From positions 372,001 through 436,000 of the forward strand of contig NZ_CP111044.1 of assembly GCF_026250525.1 (NCBI RefSeq): a stretch of 64,000 nt of DNA. Direction: 5' to 3'. A program made the position numbers and the translations under genes. This stretch comes from Chondrinema litorale. GTDB lineage: Bacteria; Bacteroidota; Bacteroidia; Cytophagales; Flammeovirgaceae. Of the stretch, positions 15,572-25,374 are shown in pieces. The notes beneath the pieces were generated by a model. It worked only from the letters and a program-made list of their open reading frames with translations. It was not told the origin of the DNA and did no database searches. The first letter of the stretch is position 1, and each line of letters opens with the position of its first letter.

Positions 15572-17665
15572 ATGGAGTCAATAGTTAAGAAGATGATTTT
15601 GGTTGGAGTAAAAAAGGGACTTTCTTCTAAAGAAATAAAAAGAATAAAAGTACTTAATGTAACAGCATATGTTGCTTTAATACACGCCATTTTCTTCCTT
15701 TATTTTGACTATTATACCAATAGCCTAGATCAGGCTAAATTAATAACCTTAATCCTTGAGGGCATTTTCTTCGGTTCGATTATTTACCTCCAACGATTAG
15801 GATATTTCAAGTTTTCTAGAATTCTATTTACTGTTACGGTTTTCTCTAATCTTTTCTTTCATTGCAATTACGCATTTAAAGGATATTATGGAGAATATCA
15901 GTATTTAGTTATACCACTATTCTCATTATTTTTCTTTGACAAAAGATACATTCATTATGGTTTACTCATTTTGTCTATCATTGCCTTTTACGTTCCCAAT
16001 TATTATCTAAATATTTATCCTGAACAGTATTTTGGTTATTTGAATGTGCTGTTTCTGTTCGCAGGTATTTTCCTAATTATCAACTTTTTTAAAAACGTAA
16101 ATGAGCGAAATGAGAAAAAATTGGCAAAACAGCTTTTAAAAAACCAACAGATGAAGCAAATTCTGGACGTGAAAAACAAAGAATTGCAATCACTAAATAA
16201 TTTTCAAAATCACTTTTTTGTAAATATTGCCCATGAGATGGGCACCCCAATAACCCTTATTAAAGGGCAAGCTGGTTTATTAGCAAAAAAAATGGATAGG
16301 AGAAAAGAACATTTCCCAGAAATTCACAAATTAAACTATCAAATAGACAAGCTGGAAGGTCTTCTATATAATATAAGAGACATTGCTAAAATGGAAGCCG
16401 AAACATTAGTATTGGACAAAAAAAACATATCTGTTAATCAAATTGCCCAAAAAGGATTTCTCGAATTTCAACCGTTGTTTGAAGAAAAAGGCATCAATTT
16501 AAGTTTGAGTCTATTTCATCGTGATCTAATGGTAGAGGCTGATGTTATCTATTTGGAAAGAGTGTTAAGTAATGTTCTTTCAAACGCATTTAAATATACC
16601 GAAAAGGGTGGTCAGGTGGATATCAAAGTAAACATGGAGGACAGTTTGGTCTCCCTTATTGTTACAGATAATGGTATTGGGGTACCATTAGATGAATTAA
16701 CTTCCATTTTTGAGCGATTCTATCAATCTCATAATCATATTAACAAAGCGAATGGTAGTGGCATTGGATTGGCTTTTGTTCAAGAAATCATAAAGCTACA
16801 TGGTGGTAAAGTGAAAGCTTACCCAAATACCCCAAACGGTTTGGTAGTTCAAATGGACTTTAACAAAGTAAATCCTATCCAAAATATACCTGAACCACTT
16901 GAAGTAGTTACTCTTCCTTTAAAGAAATCTCCAACTATTAAAGATAAAACCATATTGTTAGTAGAAGATAATACCGAAATGAGATATTATCTAAAAACAA
17001 TTTTAAATGAATATACCATAATCGAATCAAGTAATGGAAATGAAGCTCTTGCCGTCCTAAATAATAATACACCTATTGATGCTATAATAACCGACTTTAT
17101 GATGCCAGAAATGGATGGAGAAGAGTTTGTGAAAATTTTAAAAGAAAAAGGTGATAGGTTACCTATTATTATGATTACTGCAAGGTTGGATGTAAAAAGT
17201 AAACTAAAGATGCTAAGACTTGGTGTTGATGATTACCTAAATAAACCCTTTATGGAAGAAGAGTTATTATTGAGGTTGAACAATTGCATTAGAAACTATA
17301 CTTCCGCACAGCAATATCGTAAAAAGACAGACACAACCGAACCTCTTGATCAAGAAAATAAACTTGTAATTGAATCCAAAGCATTAGTATTAAAAAATAT
17401 ACACAATGCATATTTTGGTGTGGCTCAATTGTCAGATGAATTAAAAGTTTCTGAAAGAACGCTTCACCGAAATTTAAAAAAGGAAACTGGACTAAGTCCA
17501 ATCCAATTCATTCGTGAGTTAAAGTTATTGCATGTGAGAGAAATTGTTGAGAATAATAAATTTACTTCTCTGCAAGAGTTAGCGCTTTCTGTTGGTCTAA
17601 GCAATGGTATCTATTTGAATCAATTATATAAAGAAAGATTTGGTAGAGCTATACAAGACGATTAA
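15572..17665 (+). CDS. hybrid histidine kinase with REC and AraC-type HTH
   Basis: 697 residues. Residues 25-170 hold about six membrane helices with no large periplasmic sensor domain. A coiled stretch leads to the HisKA box with the phospho-acceptor His near 221 (FFVNIAHEMGTPITLI). HATPase_c follows (N box NVLSNAFKYTE, G boxes DNGIGVP and GSGIGLAFV). A receiver domain starts near 459 (ILLVEDNTEMRYYL, acceptor Asp in IITDFMMPEMDG). The C-terminal AraC-type HTH runs from about 613 (LSDELKVSERTLHRNLKKE) to the end. All signal steps sit on one chain, as in Bacteroidota hybrid systems, but the sensor is a membrane bundle instead of a Reg_prop propeller. The H box has HEMGTP where HEFRTP is usual. 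Confidence 0.93.
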   Translation: MESIVKKMILVGVKKGLSSKEIKRIKVLNVTAYVALIHAIFFLYFDYYTNSLDQAKLITLILEGIFFGSIIYLQRLGYFKFSRILFTVTVFSNLFFHCNYAFKGYYGEYQYLVIPLFSLFFFDKRYIHYGLLILSIIAFYVPNYYLNIYPEQYFGYLNVLFLFAGIFLIINFFKNVNERNEKKLAKQLLKNQQMKQILDVKNKELQSLNNFQNHFFVNIAHEMGTPITLIKGQAGLLAKKMDRRKEHFPEIHKLNYQIDKLEGLLYNIRDIAKMEAETLVLDKKNISVNQIAQKGFLEFQPLFEEKGINLSLSLFHRDLMVEADVIYLERVLSNVLSNAFKYTEKGGQVDIKVNMEDSLVSLIVTDNGIGVPLDELTSIFERFYQSHNHINKANGSGIGLAFVQEIIKLHGGKVKAYPNTPNGLVVQMDFNKVNPIQNIPEPLEVVTLPLKKSPTIKDKTILLVEDNTEMRYYLKTILNEYTIIESSNGNEALAVLNNNTPIDAIITDFMMPEMDGEEFVKILKEKGDRLPIIMITARLDVKSKLKMLRLGVDDYLNKPFMEEELLLRLNNCIRNYTSAQQYRKKTDTTEPLDQENKLVIESKALVLKNIHNAYFGVAQLSDELKVSERTLHRNLKKETGLSPIQFIRELKLLHVREIVENNKFTSLQELALSVGLSNGIYLNQLYKERFGRAIQDD

Positions 17666-17922
17666 CAAGTTATCGTAAGCGTCCGGTTTCTAATGTGGAA
17701 TGGCTGAAATGGAAAATGCCTTATTACAATAAGTTTTAAGTCACTGTAAATCAGTTATATACACTTAATAAAATGGCCTTTTTGCTTCTGTCTGATTTTG
17801 TATTCCTTGCTTACCGAAATGGTAAATAAGAATCTGAAATTTAGCCAATTTGCCGCTGTTATTTTGTCAGAAAATTGATAGGCATCTCATTGGGTGCATA
17901 TGTTAACTTTAATTACAAAATA

Positions 17923-19947
17923 ATGAAAAAGCCAATTATTAAGTCAATCGCTTTATTTAGCTTAGGCTTAACACTATTCTTCTCTTGTCAAAAAGATGAT
18001 GAGCCTGAACCACAAATTAACAATGCTCCAACGATAAAAGACCAAAGTTTTGATGCGTCTGAGGATATAGCAGATTCTGTTATAATCGGTAAACTTGTTG
18101 CCGATGATATTGATGATGACATATCAAATTTTGAAATTACACAAAACAGTTCCCAATCCTTGTCAGCTGGTACAGGATCAGGTCAGTTATCGCTTGACGA
18201 CATCTTGTTTGAAATAAATAAGAATGGCGAACTAAAATTAGTTGATGGTAAACAATTGGATTATGAGAAAAAAACCAAGCATGATTTAATTGTTGAGGTA
18301 AGTGATGGAGAACTTTCAACGGCGGCAAACATTACTGTTAATGTACAAGATGTAGCAGAAAATGGGAAACCTGTAATCGATGCCCAATCTTTCACTATTG
18401 CCGAAAATAGTCCTTTGGGTAGTACTGTTGGAACGGTGATAGCCTCTGACCCTGATGGCGATGATTTAGTTTATTTTTGGTCAAGTGGACAAGAGACCAA
18501 CCCTGCCCTTTCTACTTTTAAATTATCTGGAAATCAAATCAAGACTATCGACATAAATGACCATCAAGGCGTACTAAACTATGAAAAAAAGGATAGTTAT
18601 ACTGTTGATGTTACCGTGGGTGACGGAAAATTAAGTAAAAGAGGAACAATAACCATAACTATTACAGATGTAAATGATGCGCCAACTTTTGATAGTAACT
18701 TAATTACAACCCTTACTGCTCCAGAAGATACTGGAGAAACCGAAGACATCGGCAATTTTACAGCAACCGATGAGGATGGCGACCAGTTGTCTTTTAGTTT
18801 GAAAAATGACACTGACGATTTATTTGAAATAAAAGCAAGTGGAAGGTTAGAGTTACAGTCAGGAAAATCGTTGGATTTTGAGACAAAGACTTCGCATACA
18901 CTCACAGTAGTTGTAACTGATACAGAAGGTGCTACTGATGAATTAGATATTACCATAAACGTTACCGATGTAGACGACATACCTCTTACAGGGATTATGG
19001 TATCCACGTTGGCAGGTAGTACTAGTGGCTATCTAAATGGAAAAGGAGCTGGGGCAAAGTTCTTTATGCCACAGGGTCTAATTCTGAATAATAATGGTGA
19101 TTTAATAGTTGCAGATAGAGAAAATCAAATGACCCGTACTGTTACTCTTTCAGGAGAGGCTTCTTTCCATGCAGGAGCTATGGGTTCATTAATTAAAAAC
19201 CCTCAGGATGTAATTCAAGATAACGATGGAAATTATTATGTTTCAGATTGGGTTCAAGAAGTTATCTTCAAGCTTACTCCAAAAACTACACTAAACGGTT
19301 ATGACATTACCATTTTTGCAGGACAGAGAGGTAAGGCTGGTTTTGCGGACGGAACTTCTTCTATTGCACAATTCTTTAATCCATCAGGAATGGCATTGGC
19401 TGCTAATGGTGATTTATATGTAGCCGATAGAGATAATAACAAGATTCGTAAAATTACTCCTTCTGGAGTGGTAAGCACATTTGCTGGTGGAGGCTCGTCA
19501 GGTGATAACGATGGTACCGGAATTAACGCTTCTTTTACTCAACCTACAGATATAGATTTTGATTCTAATGGAGACTTAATTGTAGTAGACTATGGAAACC
19601 ATAAGATTCGTAAAATAACGCCATCCGGTGTAGTAACTACTATTGCTGGTAGCACACAAGGAGATTTGGATGGCAATGGTACCAATGCACAATTTAACTA
19701 TCCATACCAATTAACAATTGATCAACAGGATAATATCTACCTAACAGATATGATGAACCGTAAATTAAAAAAAGTATCTGCTACAGGAGAAGTTACCACT
19801 ATTGCAGGAGGAGGCTATGTAGAAAGTGATGGTGATGCAAGCGTTGCTAGTTTTTCAGCAGTCCATGGCGTACAAATAGACAATACAGGTTATAACTTAT
19901 ATCTCACCACAAACAAAACCATAAGAAAAATTAGCTTTCCCGAATAA
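17923..19947 (+). CDS. surface lipoprotein with cadherin-like and NHL repeats
   Basis: 674 residues from the ATG at 17923, which gives a clean lipoprotein signal (MKKPIIKSIALF then LFFSC at the lipobox). An upstream in-frame TTG at 17875 would spoil it. After an acidic linker come three cadherin-like domains of about 100 residues each (APTIKDQSFDASED, KPVIDAQSFTIAENSPLGS, APTFDSNLITTLTAPEDTGE; each with DxDGD/DxxG calcium-type motifs and a DYEKKT or DFETKT strand). The C-terminal half is an NHL-type beta-propeller with repeated NGDLYVADRDNNKIRKITPSG units. It is probably displayed on the outer membrane for binding or adhesion. It follows the hybrid sensor by about 260 bases on the same strand and may be regulated by it. 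Confidence 0.9.
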   Translation: MKKPIIKSIALFSLGLTLFFSCQKDDEPEPQINNAPTIKDQSFDASEDIADSVIIGKLVADDIDDDISNFEITQNSSQSLSAGTGSGQLSLDDILFEINKNGELKLVDGKQLDYEKKTKHDLIVEVSDGELSTAANITVNVQDVAENGKPVIDAQSFTIAENSPLGSTVGTVIASDPDGDDLVYFWSSGQETNPALSTFKLSGNQIKTIDINDHQGVLNYEKKDSYTVDVTVGDGKLSKRGTITITITDVNDAPTFDSNLITTLTAPEDTGETEDIGNFTATDEDGDQLSFSLKNDTDDLFEIKASGRLELQSGKSLDFETKTSHTLTVVVTDTEGATDELDITINVTDVDDIPLTGIMVSTLAGSTSGYLNGKGAGAKFFMPQGLILNNNGDLIVADRENQMTRTVTLSGEASFHAGAMGSLIKNPQDVIQDNDGNYYVSDWVQEVIFKLTPKTTLNGYDITIFAGQRGKAGFADGTSSIAQFFNPSGMALAANGDLYVADRDNNKIRKITPSGVVSTFAGGGSSGDNDGTGINASFTQPTDIDFDSNGDLIVVDYGNHKIRKITPSGVVTTIAGSTQGDLDGNGTNAQFNYPYQLTIDQQDNIYLTDMMNRKLKKVSATGEVTTIAGGGYVESDGDASVASFSAVHGVQIDNTGYNLYLTTNKTIRKISFPE

Positions 19948-20029
19948 GTAGTCTATGTATGAATTACGCTAGGATTTGAAAAAAACCTAACTCTTATCTA
20001 AAACTTCAATATTAATAATTTCCATTTAT

Positions 20030-21037
20030 ATGAAAACAAAAACATACATTTTAGTAATATTTTGTTTTGTGTGTAATCTAATTAAAGCACAGGACATTAA
20101 AAGTCAGACAGAAGAACTCAATACAATAAAAGAAGGAAACTATACTGCCTATCTTACCCATAAAGAAAACGGCAATTACAAGGGTGGTATGGAAAACCTT
20201 GATTATGTTATAAAAGCCAAAGAAGATTACAAAATACAACCCGGAGTGCATAAAGAAGTCTATTTTATTAGGGGAGGTAATCCAGAAAGACGTGATAGCC
20301 AAACCACTCTAATGTTTTTACCCGACAATGAAGCTTTTCCTGTTACTTATATTGAAAGATTTTACGAGGGTAATAAAGAGATGCAAGAAGAACTTGGCTA
20401 TGTACAACGAGTAAACAGGCATGCAGATGGAAACAGGCTGGTTTTCTTAGATGGTCGTATCTACATTATAAGTAATTGGCAAGATAAAGACAATTATGAT
20501 TTACAAGCAGTACTTGAATTTGAAGAAAAACCTATGACCATGCTCAGAATGATGAAGCTAAATACCAAATCTCCAAAAAAGATGGCTGAGCTTCAACCTC
20601 AAGAAAAATTACAGGCGTATTTAGATGCTGCAAGTAAGAAGCAAAATGAGGTATATGCTAAATGGATAAAAGATCCTGTTAATAAAAGCTTTATGAATAA
20701 TCAAAAGGAAAAGGCAGAGTTAATGAGCAAGAGCATTACCCAACAGACAATAGATTGGCGAAATTCTGAAGAATACAAAAGAATTCTTGCCAATAATAGA
20801 ATGGCAGATGAGGCAGCAGCGAAATCTAAAGTACAAGTTAAAAACAACACGAAATCGACAATTTATATTTCTGCAGGTTCTGTAGCTGGAAGCTTTAGTT
20901 CAATTAGTCCATCTGGTAGTACTACTATGGATTGCAAAGAGGATTTGTATTATAGTTTTGAAGGTAATACAAATGCTAAAAGGATTAAATTTTATAGTGC
21001 CAACCAATCTTGTGGTGGAACTGTGGAAGTTAATTAA
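20030..21037 (+). CDS. secreted protein of unknown function
   Basis: 335 residues with a standard signal peptide (MKTKTYILVIFCFVCNLIKA, cleavage before QDIKS). The mature protein is mostly charged and helical in the middle (KQNEVYAKWIKDP, NNQKEKAELMSKSI). The C-terminus changes to a beta-rich tail of about 65 residues (VQVKNNTKSTIYISAGS to CGGTVEVN) with two cysteines. I recognise no family. It follows the cadherin/NHL lipoprotein by 82 bases on the same strand, so the two may be co-transcribed. A strong hairpin lies just after the stop. Confidence 0.7.
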   Translation: MKTKTYILVIFCFVCNLIKAQDIKSQTEELNTIKEGNYTAYLTHKENGNYKGGMENLDYVIKAKEDYKIQPGVHKEVYFIRGGNPERRDSQTTLMFLPDNEAFPVTYIERFYEGNKEMQEELGYVQRVNRHADGNRLVFLDGRIYIISNWQDKDNYDLQAVLEFEEKPMTMLRMMKLNTKSPKKMAELQPQEKLQAYLDAASKKQNEVYAKWIKDPVNKSFMNNQKEKAELMSKSITQQTIDWRNSEEYKRILANNRMADEAAAKSKVQVKNNTKSTIYISAGSVAGSFSSISPSGSTTMDCKEDLYYSFEGNTNAKRIKFYSANQSCGGTVEVN

Positions 21038-21046
21038 AATACTATT

Positions 21047-21092
21047 TTTAAACACTATACCTAAGGTGTTGTTCTTAGGTATAGTGTTTAAA
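21047..21092. terminator. strong 19-bp perfect hairpin after the gene end
   Basis: Arms 21047-21065 and 21074-21092 are perfectly complementary over 19 bp with an 8-nt loop (gtgttgtt), starting nine bases after the stop of the secreted-protein gene. The stem is AT-rich and no T-run follows on the plus strand. It could end transcription from the left, or be a processed 3' hairpin. Confidence 0.6.
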
Positions 21093-21244
21093 TACACTTT
21101 GGTTAATAACAATCTTTCAATAAATAACCAATTATATGTTTTTGTAAATGCTCATAAAAAAAGAAATTCTTAATTTTAAAACCATCCCATCAGATAAGTA
21201 AATCTTTAGAGATGGTTCTATAATTTCTTGGTAAAGAAAGAAAT

Positions 21245-23602
21245 CTATCTAACTAGAAGCCGCTTGGTAATCGATTCTCCATTATCTAAAAATATTCTTG
21301 CAAAGTAAAGCCCCGTATATTTTATATGGATTTCAACAGTATCAGAAAAAATTTCAATAGTACTTACTTCTTTAGAAATATCATTTCCTTCCATCGATAG
21401 AATTTGGACATCTTTCACATTAAATTCAGACTTAAGTGTGATTGTACTTTCACCCGCAAGTATTGGATTAGGATATACTTCTATATTCGTTGGACTTTTA
21501 CGATAAGCAATAGTAGTTTCAATTTCTACAGGTACAATCTCGAAATAATCTAATGCAGCCCAAGCTTGCATAGCTTCTACTGATAATTCATGAGTACCTG
21601 CCTCTAAATAGATTGATTCTGACTCCATAATCCCAAACCACGAATTACCTATAAAAGAAGGATAATGTTCAGGACTTTCCATCACACCAGAAAAGGCTAA
21701 ATCACTATTATCTACTTCAAAGGCATATCCGTCAGGCCAAAAAGAAGCTTGATCATTAACATCACCTGAACGTAGTCTTGCTCTTATTTGAAATAATCCA
21801 TTTGCTTCGATCTCAAAATTATACTTGATTTTATCGCCAACATTATACAATGTCAATCCTTTTTCAAGTAATCCATTACTTTCAGTTTTATTTAGTTCAG
21901 TTATCGGATGGACTCCAACATCAGTCAGAATCTCATAATCATTACCAAAAGGATATTGGTTATAATTAGCAGCATATATATTGGTAAACTTTACCAAAAA
22001 CATATCTTGTTCACCTCCAACGTCTGGATCGATATAATCAGGAGCCCCTAATACACCATCTCCAAAATCTATCGCATCTCCATCACTCATTCTAGCATAA
22101 CCAACTAAGTAAATATTATTTTCGTGGTCTACTTCTATATCTGTTCCTATATCATAATCGAAATAATGGGGTCTTCCATAAGCATTTGCCCATAAGGCCT
22201 GTCCATCTGTATTATATTGTACCAAAAACGACTGCTCTTCATAAGGATTTGATTGCAATTCAAGAGAAGCATAAATATCATTACCAAAATCTAAGCTAAA
22301 TTCACCACTTTCTTCGGTATAAAAAAATCCAGTTAAATATAAATAGCCAATCGCATCAACAGCTATTGAAGTTGTTACATGTCCTGCATTTGTTATATTA
22401 GATGCCCAAATTGGCTTACCTATATCAGAATATTTCACCAAATAAGTATCACTTTCATATAAACTTGTAAGCTCTATATTATTTCCCATTAAATCTTCAC
22501 CAAAATTTATATTACCAGAAAATCCACTTCCCGCCATATAAATATTCTGATCCCCATCAACCGCTAAAGATATTCTTTTTCTCTCATTATAATTTACATT
22601 GAAGTTTTTCTCCATAATTTTCCCTCCATTTGCATCTAGTTTTATCAAATAGGTATTGCCTTTTGTTTCGATAACTATGGGAAAGTCTGCAGCTTTTTTT
22701 AAAGTAGAAATAATTGCGTTTGGTGCATTGTTATATTGCATAGAAATACTTTCTGAATAAGCTGTTAGATAAATATTATCTTCTGTATCTAAAGCTATCC
22801 CTTTAACTTGATCATTTTTAGCACCACCTATAGATTTAGCCCATTGATATTCTCCGTCTGTATCGTATTTAAGGACAAAAATATCTTGTAATCCATTATA
22901 TTTTACCTTTACTGGCTGCACTCCATTATAGGTTAAAATATGATAATCATCTTTAATTATCGCATAATAGAATCGCTTAAAAATACCCGCTAGATGTACA
23001 TCTCCTACATCATTAACTACTAACCGTAAATTATTTTTAAATTCATCATCTAATACTTCTGAACTCCTTACTACTTTACCCCACAAGGCATTTCCATTTG
23101 TATCAAACTTAATTAAAAAAATATCATCATCTCCATCACCACTGTGCTGCACATTTGCTGCTATGCCAAGTTTTATTGCAGGTTTGTTAAATATTCCACA
23201 AACATATACATTACCTGCTGCATCAGTAGCAACACCATATCCTTCAGTTGAACTTCCTAGAGTTCTTGCCCATTGTGGGACTCCATCCGTATTGTATTTT
23301 ACCAGATAGGCTCCAGGTTGGTGTACATCTATTCCATTGCCAAAATCTAGATAATCTGTAGAATTACCACTACATATGCCGGTTGCATATACATTGCCTT
23401 CCATATCAACTGCTATAGTTTGATTAATTTCGTTTCCACGCCCTCCCGACATGGTAGCCCATTGAGCTGTAAGTTGTGCTTGGCAGGTAAAACTTAAACA
23501 AAATAACAAGCCATGAATTACTGCTTGATAATGATTATAAACAATGTGTTTTACTAGTTGTTTCCAAAAGTTTTGCAGTGAAAAGATAAACGTAATGAAC
23601 AT
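21245..23602 (-). CDS. secreted SBBP-repeat protein with type IX sorting domain
   Basis: 785 residues. A signal peptide spans the first 45 or so residues (hydrophobic HGLLFCLSFTCQA, then QLTAQW). Residues 45-540 contain many SBBP/beta-propeller repeats, each with the pattern D-x-x-G-N-x-Y-(V/L)-x-G followed by a fluctuating FGNGI strand and LVKYNTDGxxxWA. Residues 555-690 resemble a carbohydrate-binding jelly roll (FEVDNSDLAFSG, HELSVEAMQAWAALDYFEIVPVE). The end is a type A sorting domain of the type IX secretion system (NIEVYPNPIL to ITKRLLVR). It should be secreted across the outer membrane and anchored or released. It stands alone on the minus strand. Confidence 0.9.
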   Translation of the reverse strand: MFITFIFSLQNFWKQLVKHIVYNHYQAVIHGLLFCLSFTCQAQLTAQWATMSGGRGNEINQTIAVDMEGNVYATGICSGNSTDYLDFGNGIDVHQPGAYLVKYNTDGVPQWARTLGSSTEGYGVATDAAGNVYVCGIFNKPAIKLGIAANVQHSGDGDDDIFLIKFDTNGNALWGKVVRSSEVLDDEFKNNLRLVVNDVGDVHLAGIFKRFYYAIIKDDYHILTYNGVQPVKVKYNGLQDIFVLKYDTDGEYQWAKSIGGAKNDQVKGIALDTEDNIYLTAYSESISMQYNNAPNAIISTLKKAADFPIVIETKGNTYLIKLDANGGKIMEKNFNVNYNERKRISLAVDGDQNIYMAGSGFSGNINFGEDLMGNNIELTSLYESDTYLVKYSDIGKPIWASNITNAGHVTTSIAVDAIGYLYLTGFFYTEESGEFSLDFGNDIYASLELQSNPYEEQSFLVQYNTDGQALWANAYGRPHYFDYDIGTDIEVDHENNIYLVGYARMSDGDAIDFGDGVLGAPDYIDPDVGGEQDMFLVKFTNIYAANYNQYPFGNDYEILTDVGVHPITELNKTESNGLLEKGLTLYNVGDKIKYNFEIEANGLFQIRARLRSGDVNDQASFWPDGYAFEVDNSDLAFSGVMESPEHYPSFIGNSWFGIMESESIYLEAGTHELSVEAMQAWAALDYFEIVPVEIETTIAYRKSPTNIEVYPNPILAGESTITLKSEFNVKDVQILSMEGNDISKEVSTIEIFSDTVEIHIKYTGLYFARIFLDNGESITKRLLVR

Positions 23603-23976
23603 AAACTTATAGTTTAAAAAATGAAATTTTTCAAGCTAATTGAGGAATGTAGTGGTATCAATCAAGAATGTACGACAGTTAAAAAAATACTTAAATCCTC
23701 GCACACATAACATAGCATACGAGATAGCAGCGTAGTAGTTGGGTTATCGTTAAGTTTATTAACAATTGTTTTAAGTATTAGGTAAAAGGAAATGTTTGAA
23801 CAGTTATTTAGAAAATAATAATGTTGACTCCCAATAGAATTATTTGTAGAATGTAAAATAAAATGTTTGTATTAGTTTGGCAAACTAAAAGACAAATTAT
23901 GAAAATAAGATGTAAACGAATTACCTCCAATGATTGATCTAGCTGAATATTTAGATTACCCCTCACCCCTCACCCT
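23603..23976. other. intergenic, nothing recognised
   Basis: About 370 AT-rich bases with no protein-like ORF in either strand. The last 20 bases next to the ISAs1 element are a C-rich low-complexity run (cccctcacccctcaccct). A matching C-rich run lies on the far side of the element (25194-25204). Confidence 0.4.
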
Positions 23977-25193
23977 AAGGGCAAACGCATATAAATTATA
24001 ATCTAATAATGGTTTCTCTATACTCATCAGAGCGAGCTGCTTTGAGCATTTTTCTATTGAGACTAACTGTATCTTTATTAGATTTTAACAAACTGGTAGC
24101 AATTCTGAGAACAGCACCAAAGTTTCGTGCAGCATTATCCTTTCTCTTGGTACTAAAATCTTCACCAAATTGTACATCTAGTGACCAATGTAATTGATTT
24201 TCTATCGTCCAATGTCCTCTAATAATTTGATTAAACCGTTCAGGTGTACCCTGTAAACTACTCATGTAATATCTATGCTCACGACTTACTTTACCTGAAG
24301 CTACTACTTCTCTATAAGAGGATATTTCGATAATAGTACTTAATCCTGTCCAACCTTGTAAGCACTCTTCTCCTATAAGATGAGCAGGTAATACTCGACA
24401 CGAACGGCATTCTATCCGTCCATGTCCTTTATCCCAACTATCCACAGCTTTCAACTCAGAGTGACCAAAACAGGATTCCACTTTATGAAGTAACTTCTTT
24501 TGATTAGCTTTTAAGCCTATCACGTAATCTGCTTCCTGTTTAACTATCTTCTCTGTAATCTTTTTTTGGCATCCAATCGCATCAATGGTGATAACTGTTC
24601 CCTTTAACTCTAGCAAATCTATTAAAGCAGGGATACTGACTATCTCGTTAGATTTATCATCTGTATAATATTGTCCTAAACATATTTGTAGTTCACTACA
24701 CCAAGCCTCTACTAAATGTACTGCACCTTTACCTCCTTGATTACCAGGTAGTTGCTGTTCTTTCTTAGTAGCACTACGGGATAGTTTTTTTCCATCGAAG
24801 TTGATAACTGTTCCTTCTTTTAGTAGTAAACCTTCTGTAACCCAGTCGATAAAGCAGTGCTCAAATGATGTATAATCTAAATGAGAAAATACACGATTAA
24901 GGGTGTCATGCGAAGGTGTTCCCTGCAAAAAGGGTAGATATTTACGAAGCCATGTTAATTTTTCCTCTCCAAAATCGGCTATCTCTTCCCAATATCTACA
25001 TCCACTTATTACCGCACTAACTGTAAGAAATAGTATTTCGTTAAGTGGATATAATTGGTTGCGTTCCATGCGGAAATCTTCAATATTAGATAGCTTTGGT
25101 AATAAAGACGATAGGTGACTGCTCGGAGTAGGCATATGAAAAATAGTATTTATTGGAAAGATAAAACTTTTTCATTTATATGCGTTTGCCCTT
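23977..25193 (-). mobile_element. ISAs1-family insertion sequence, apparently intact
   Basis: Perfect 20-bp inverted repeats (aagggcaaacgcatataaat at 23977-23996 and its complement at 25174-25193) enclose one transposase gene. The total of about 1217 bp is normal for the family. The flanks are C-rich on both sides, which hides any 8-10 bp target duplication, and I could not define one with certainty. Confidence 0.9.
23996..25135 (-). CDS. ISAs1-family transposase
   Basis: 379 residues, full length. An N-terminal DDE_Tnp_1-associated domain (LSNIEDFRMERNQLYPLNEI, then AVISGCRYWEEIADFGEEK) is followed by the DDE core: first Asp in VINFDGKKLSRS, second in VITIDAIGCQKKI with the following ADYVIGLKANQ, and Glu in HWTIENQLHWSLDVQFGED. 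It ends KAARSDEYRETIIRL. The frame is uninterrupted and the terminal repeats are perfect, so the element is probably active. Unlike the IS3 and IS66 copies it carries no short GC-rich insertion. Confidence 0.95.
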   Translation of the reverse strand: MPTPSSHLSSLLPKLSNIEDFRMERNQLYPLNEILFLTVSAVISGCRYWEEIADFGEEKLTWLRKYLPFLQGTPSHDTLNRVFSHLDYTSFEHCFIDWVTEGLLLKEGTVINFDGKKLSRSATKKEQQLPGNQGGKGAVHLVEAWCSELQICLGQYYTDDKSNEIVSIPALIDLLELKGTVITIDAIGCQKKITEKIVKQEADYVIGLKANQKKLLHKVESCFGHSELKAVDSWDKGHGRIECRSCRVLPAHLIGEECLQGWTGLSTIIEISSYREVVASGKVSREHRYYMSSLQGTPERFNQIIRGHWTIENQLHWSLDVQFGEDFSTKRKDNAARNFGAVLRIATSLLKSNKDTVSLNRKMLKAARSDEYRETIIRL

Positions 25194-25323
25194 CCCCTCC
25201 CCCTACTATGACAGCATTAAAACGACTGTTTATAATCGCCATTTGACTCAATAAAAAAGGACCTCCTCACCTCATAAATTTTCTGTTTTAAAATAATTTT
25301 CTAGAAAATGTTAAAAATATCTT

Positions 25324-25357
25324 TACATTTGTGATAACTGCACGTTCGGTCAGTGCA
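25324..25357 (+). promoter_or_regulatory. candidate promoter and TetR-type operator
   Basis: TACATTTG (25324-25331) matches the -7 consensus TAnnTTTG. Directly after it, TGCAC (25339-25343) and GTGCA (25353-25357) form an inverted repeat around gttcggtca, just upstream of the TetR start at 25375. This position, between promoter and gene, suits autorepression. The operator role is inferred from position and symmetry. Confidence 0.45.
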
Positions 25358-25374
25358 TATATTTACGTTTTTGT

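Noticed and set aside
23955..23976. C-rich repeat cccctcacccctcaccct considered as a CRISPR-like or tandem repeat
   Set aside because: It contains only two or three short units with no spacers. It is low-complexity sequence at the edge of the ISAs1 element.
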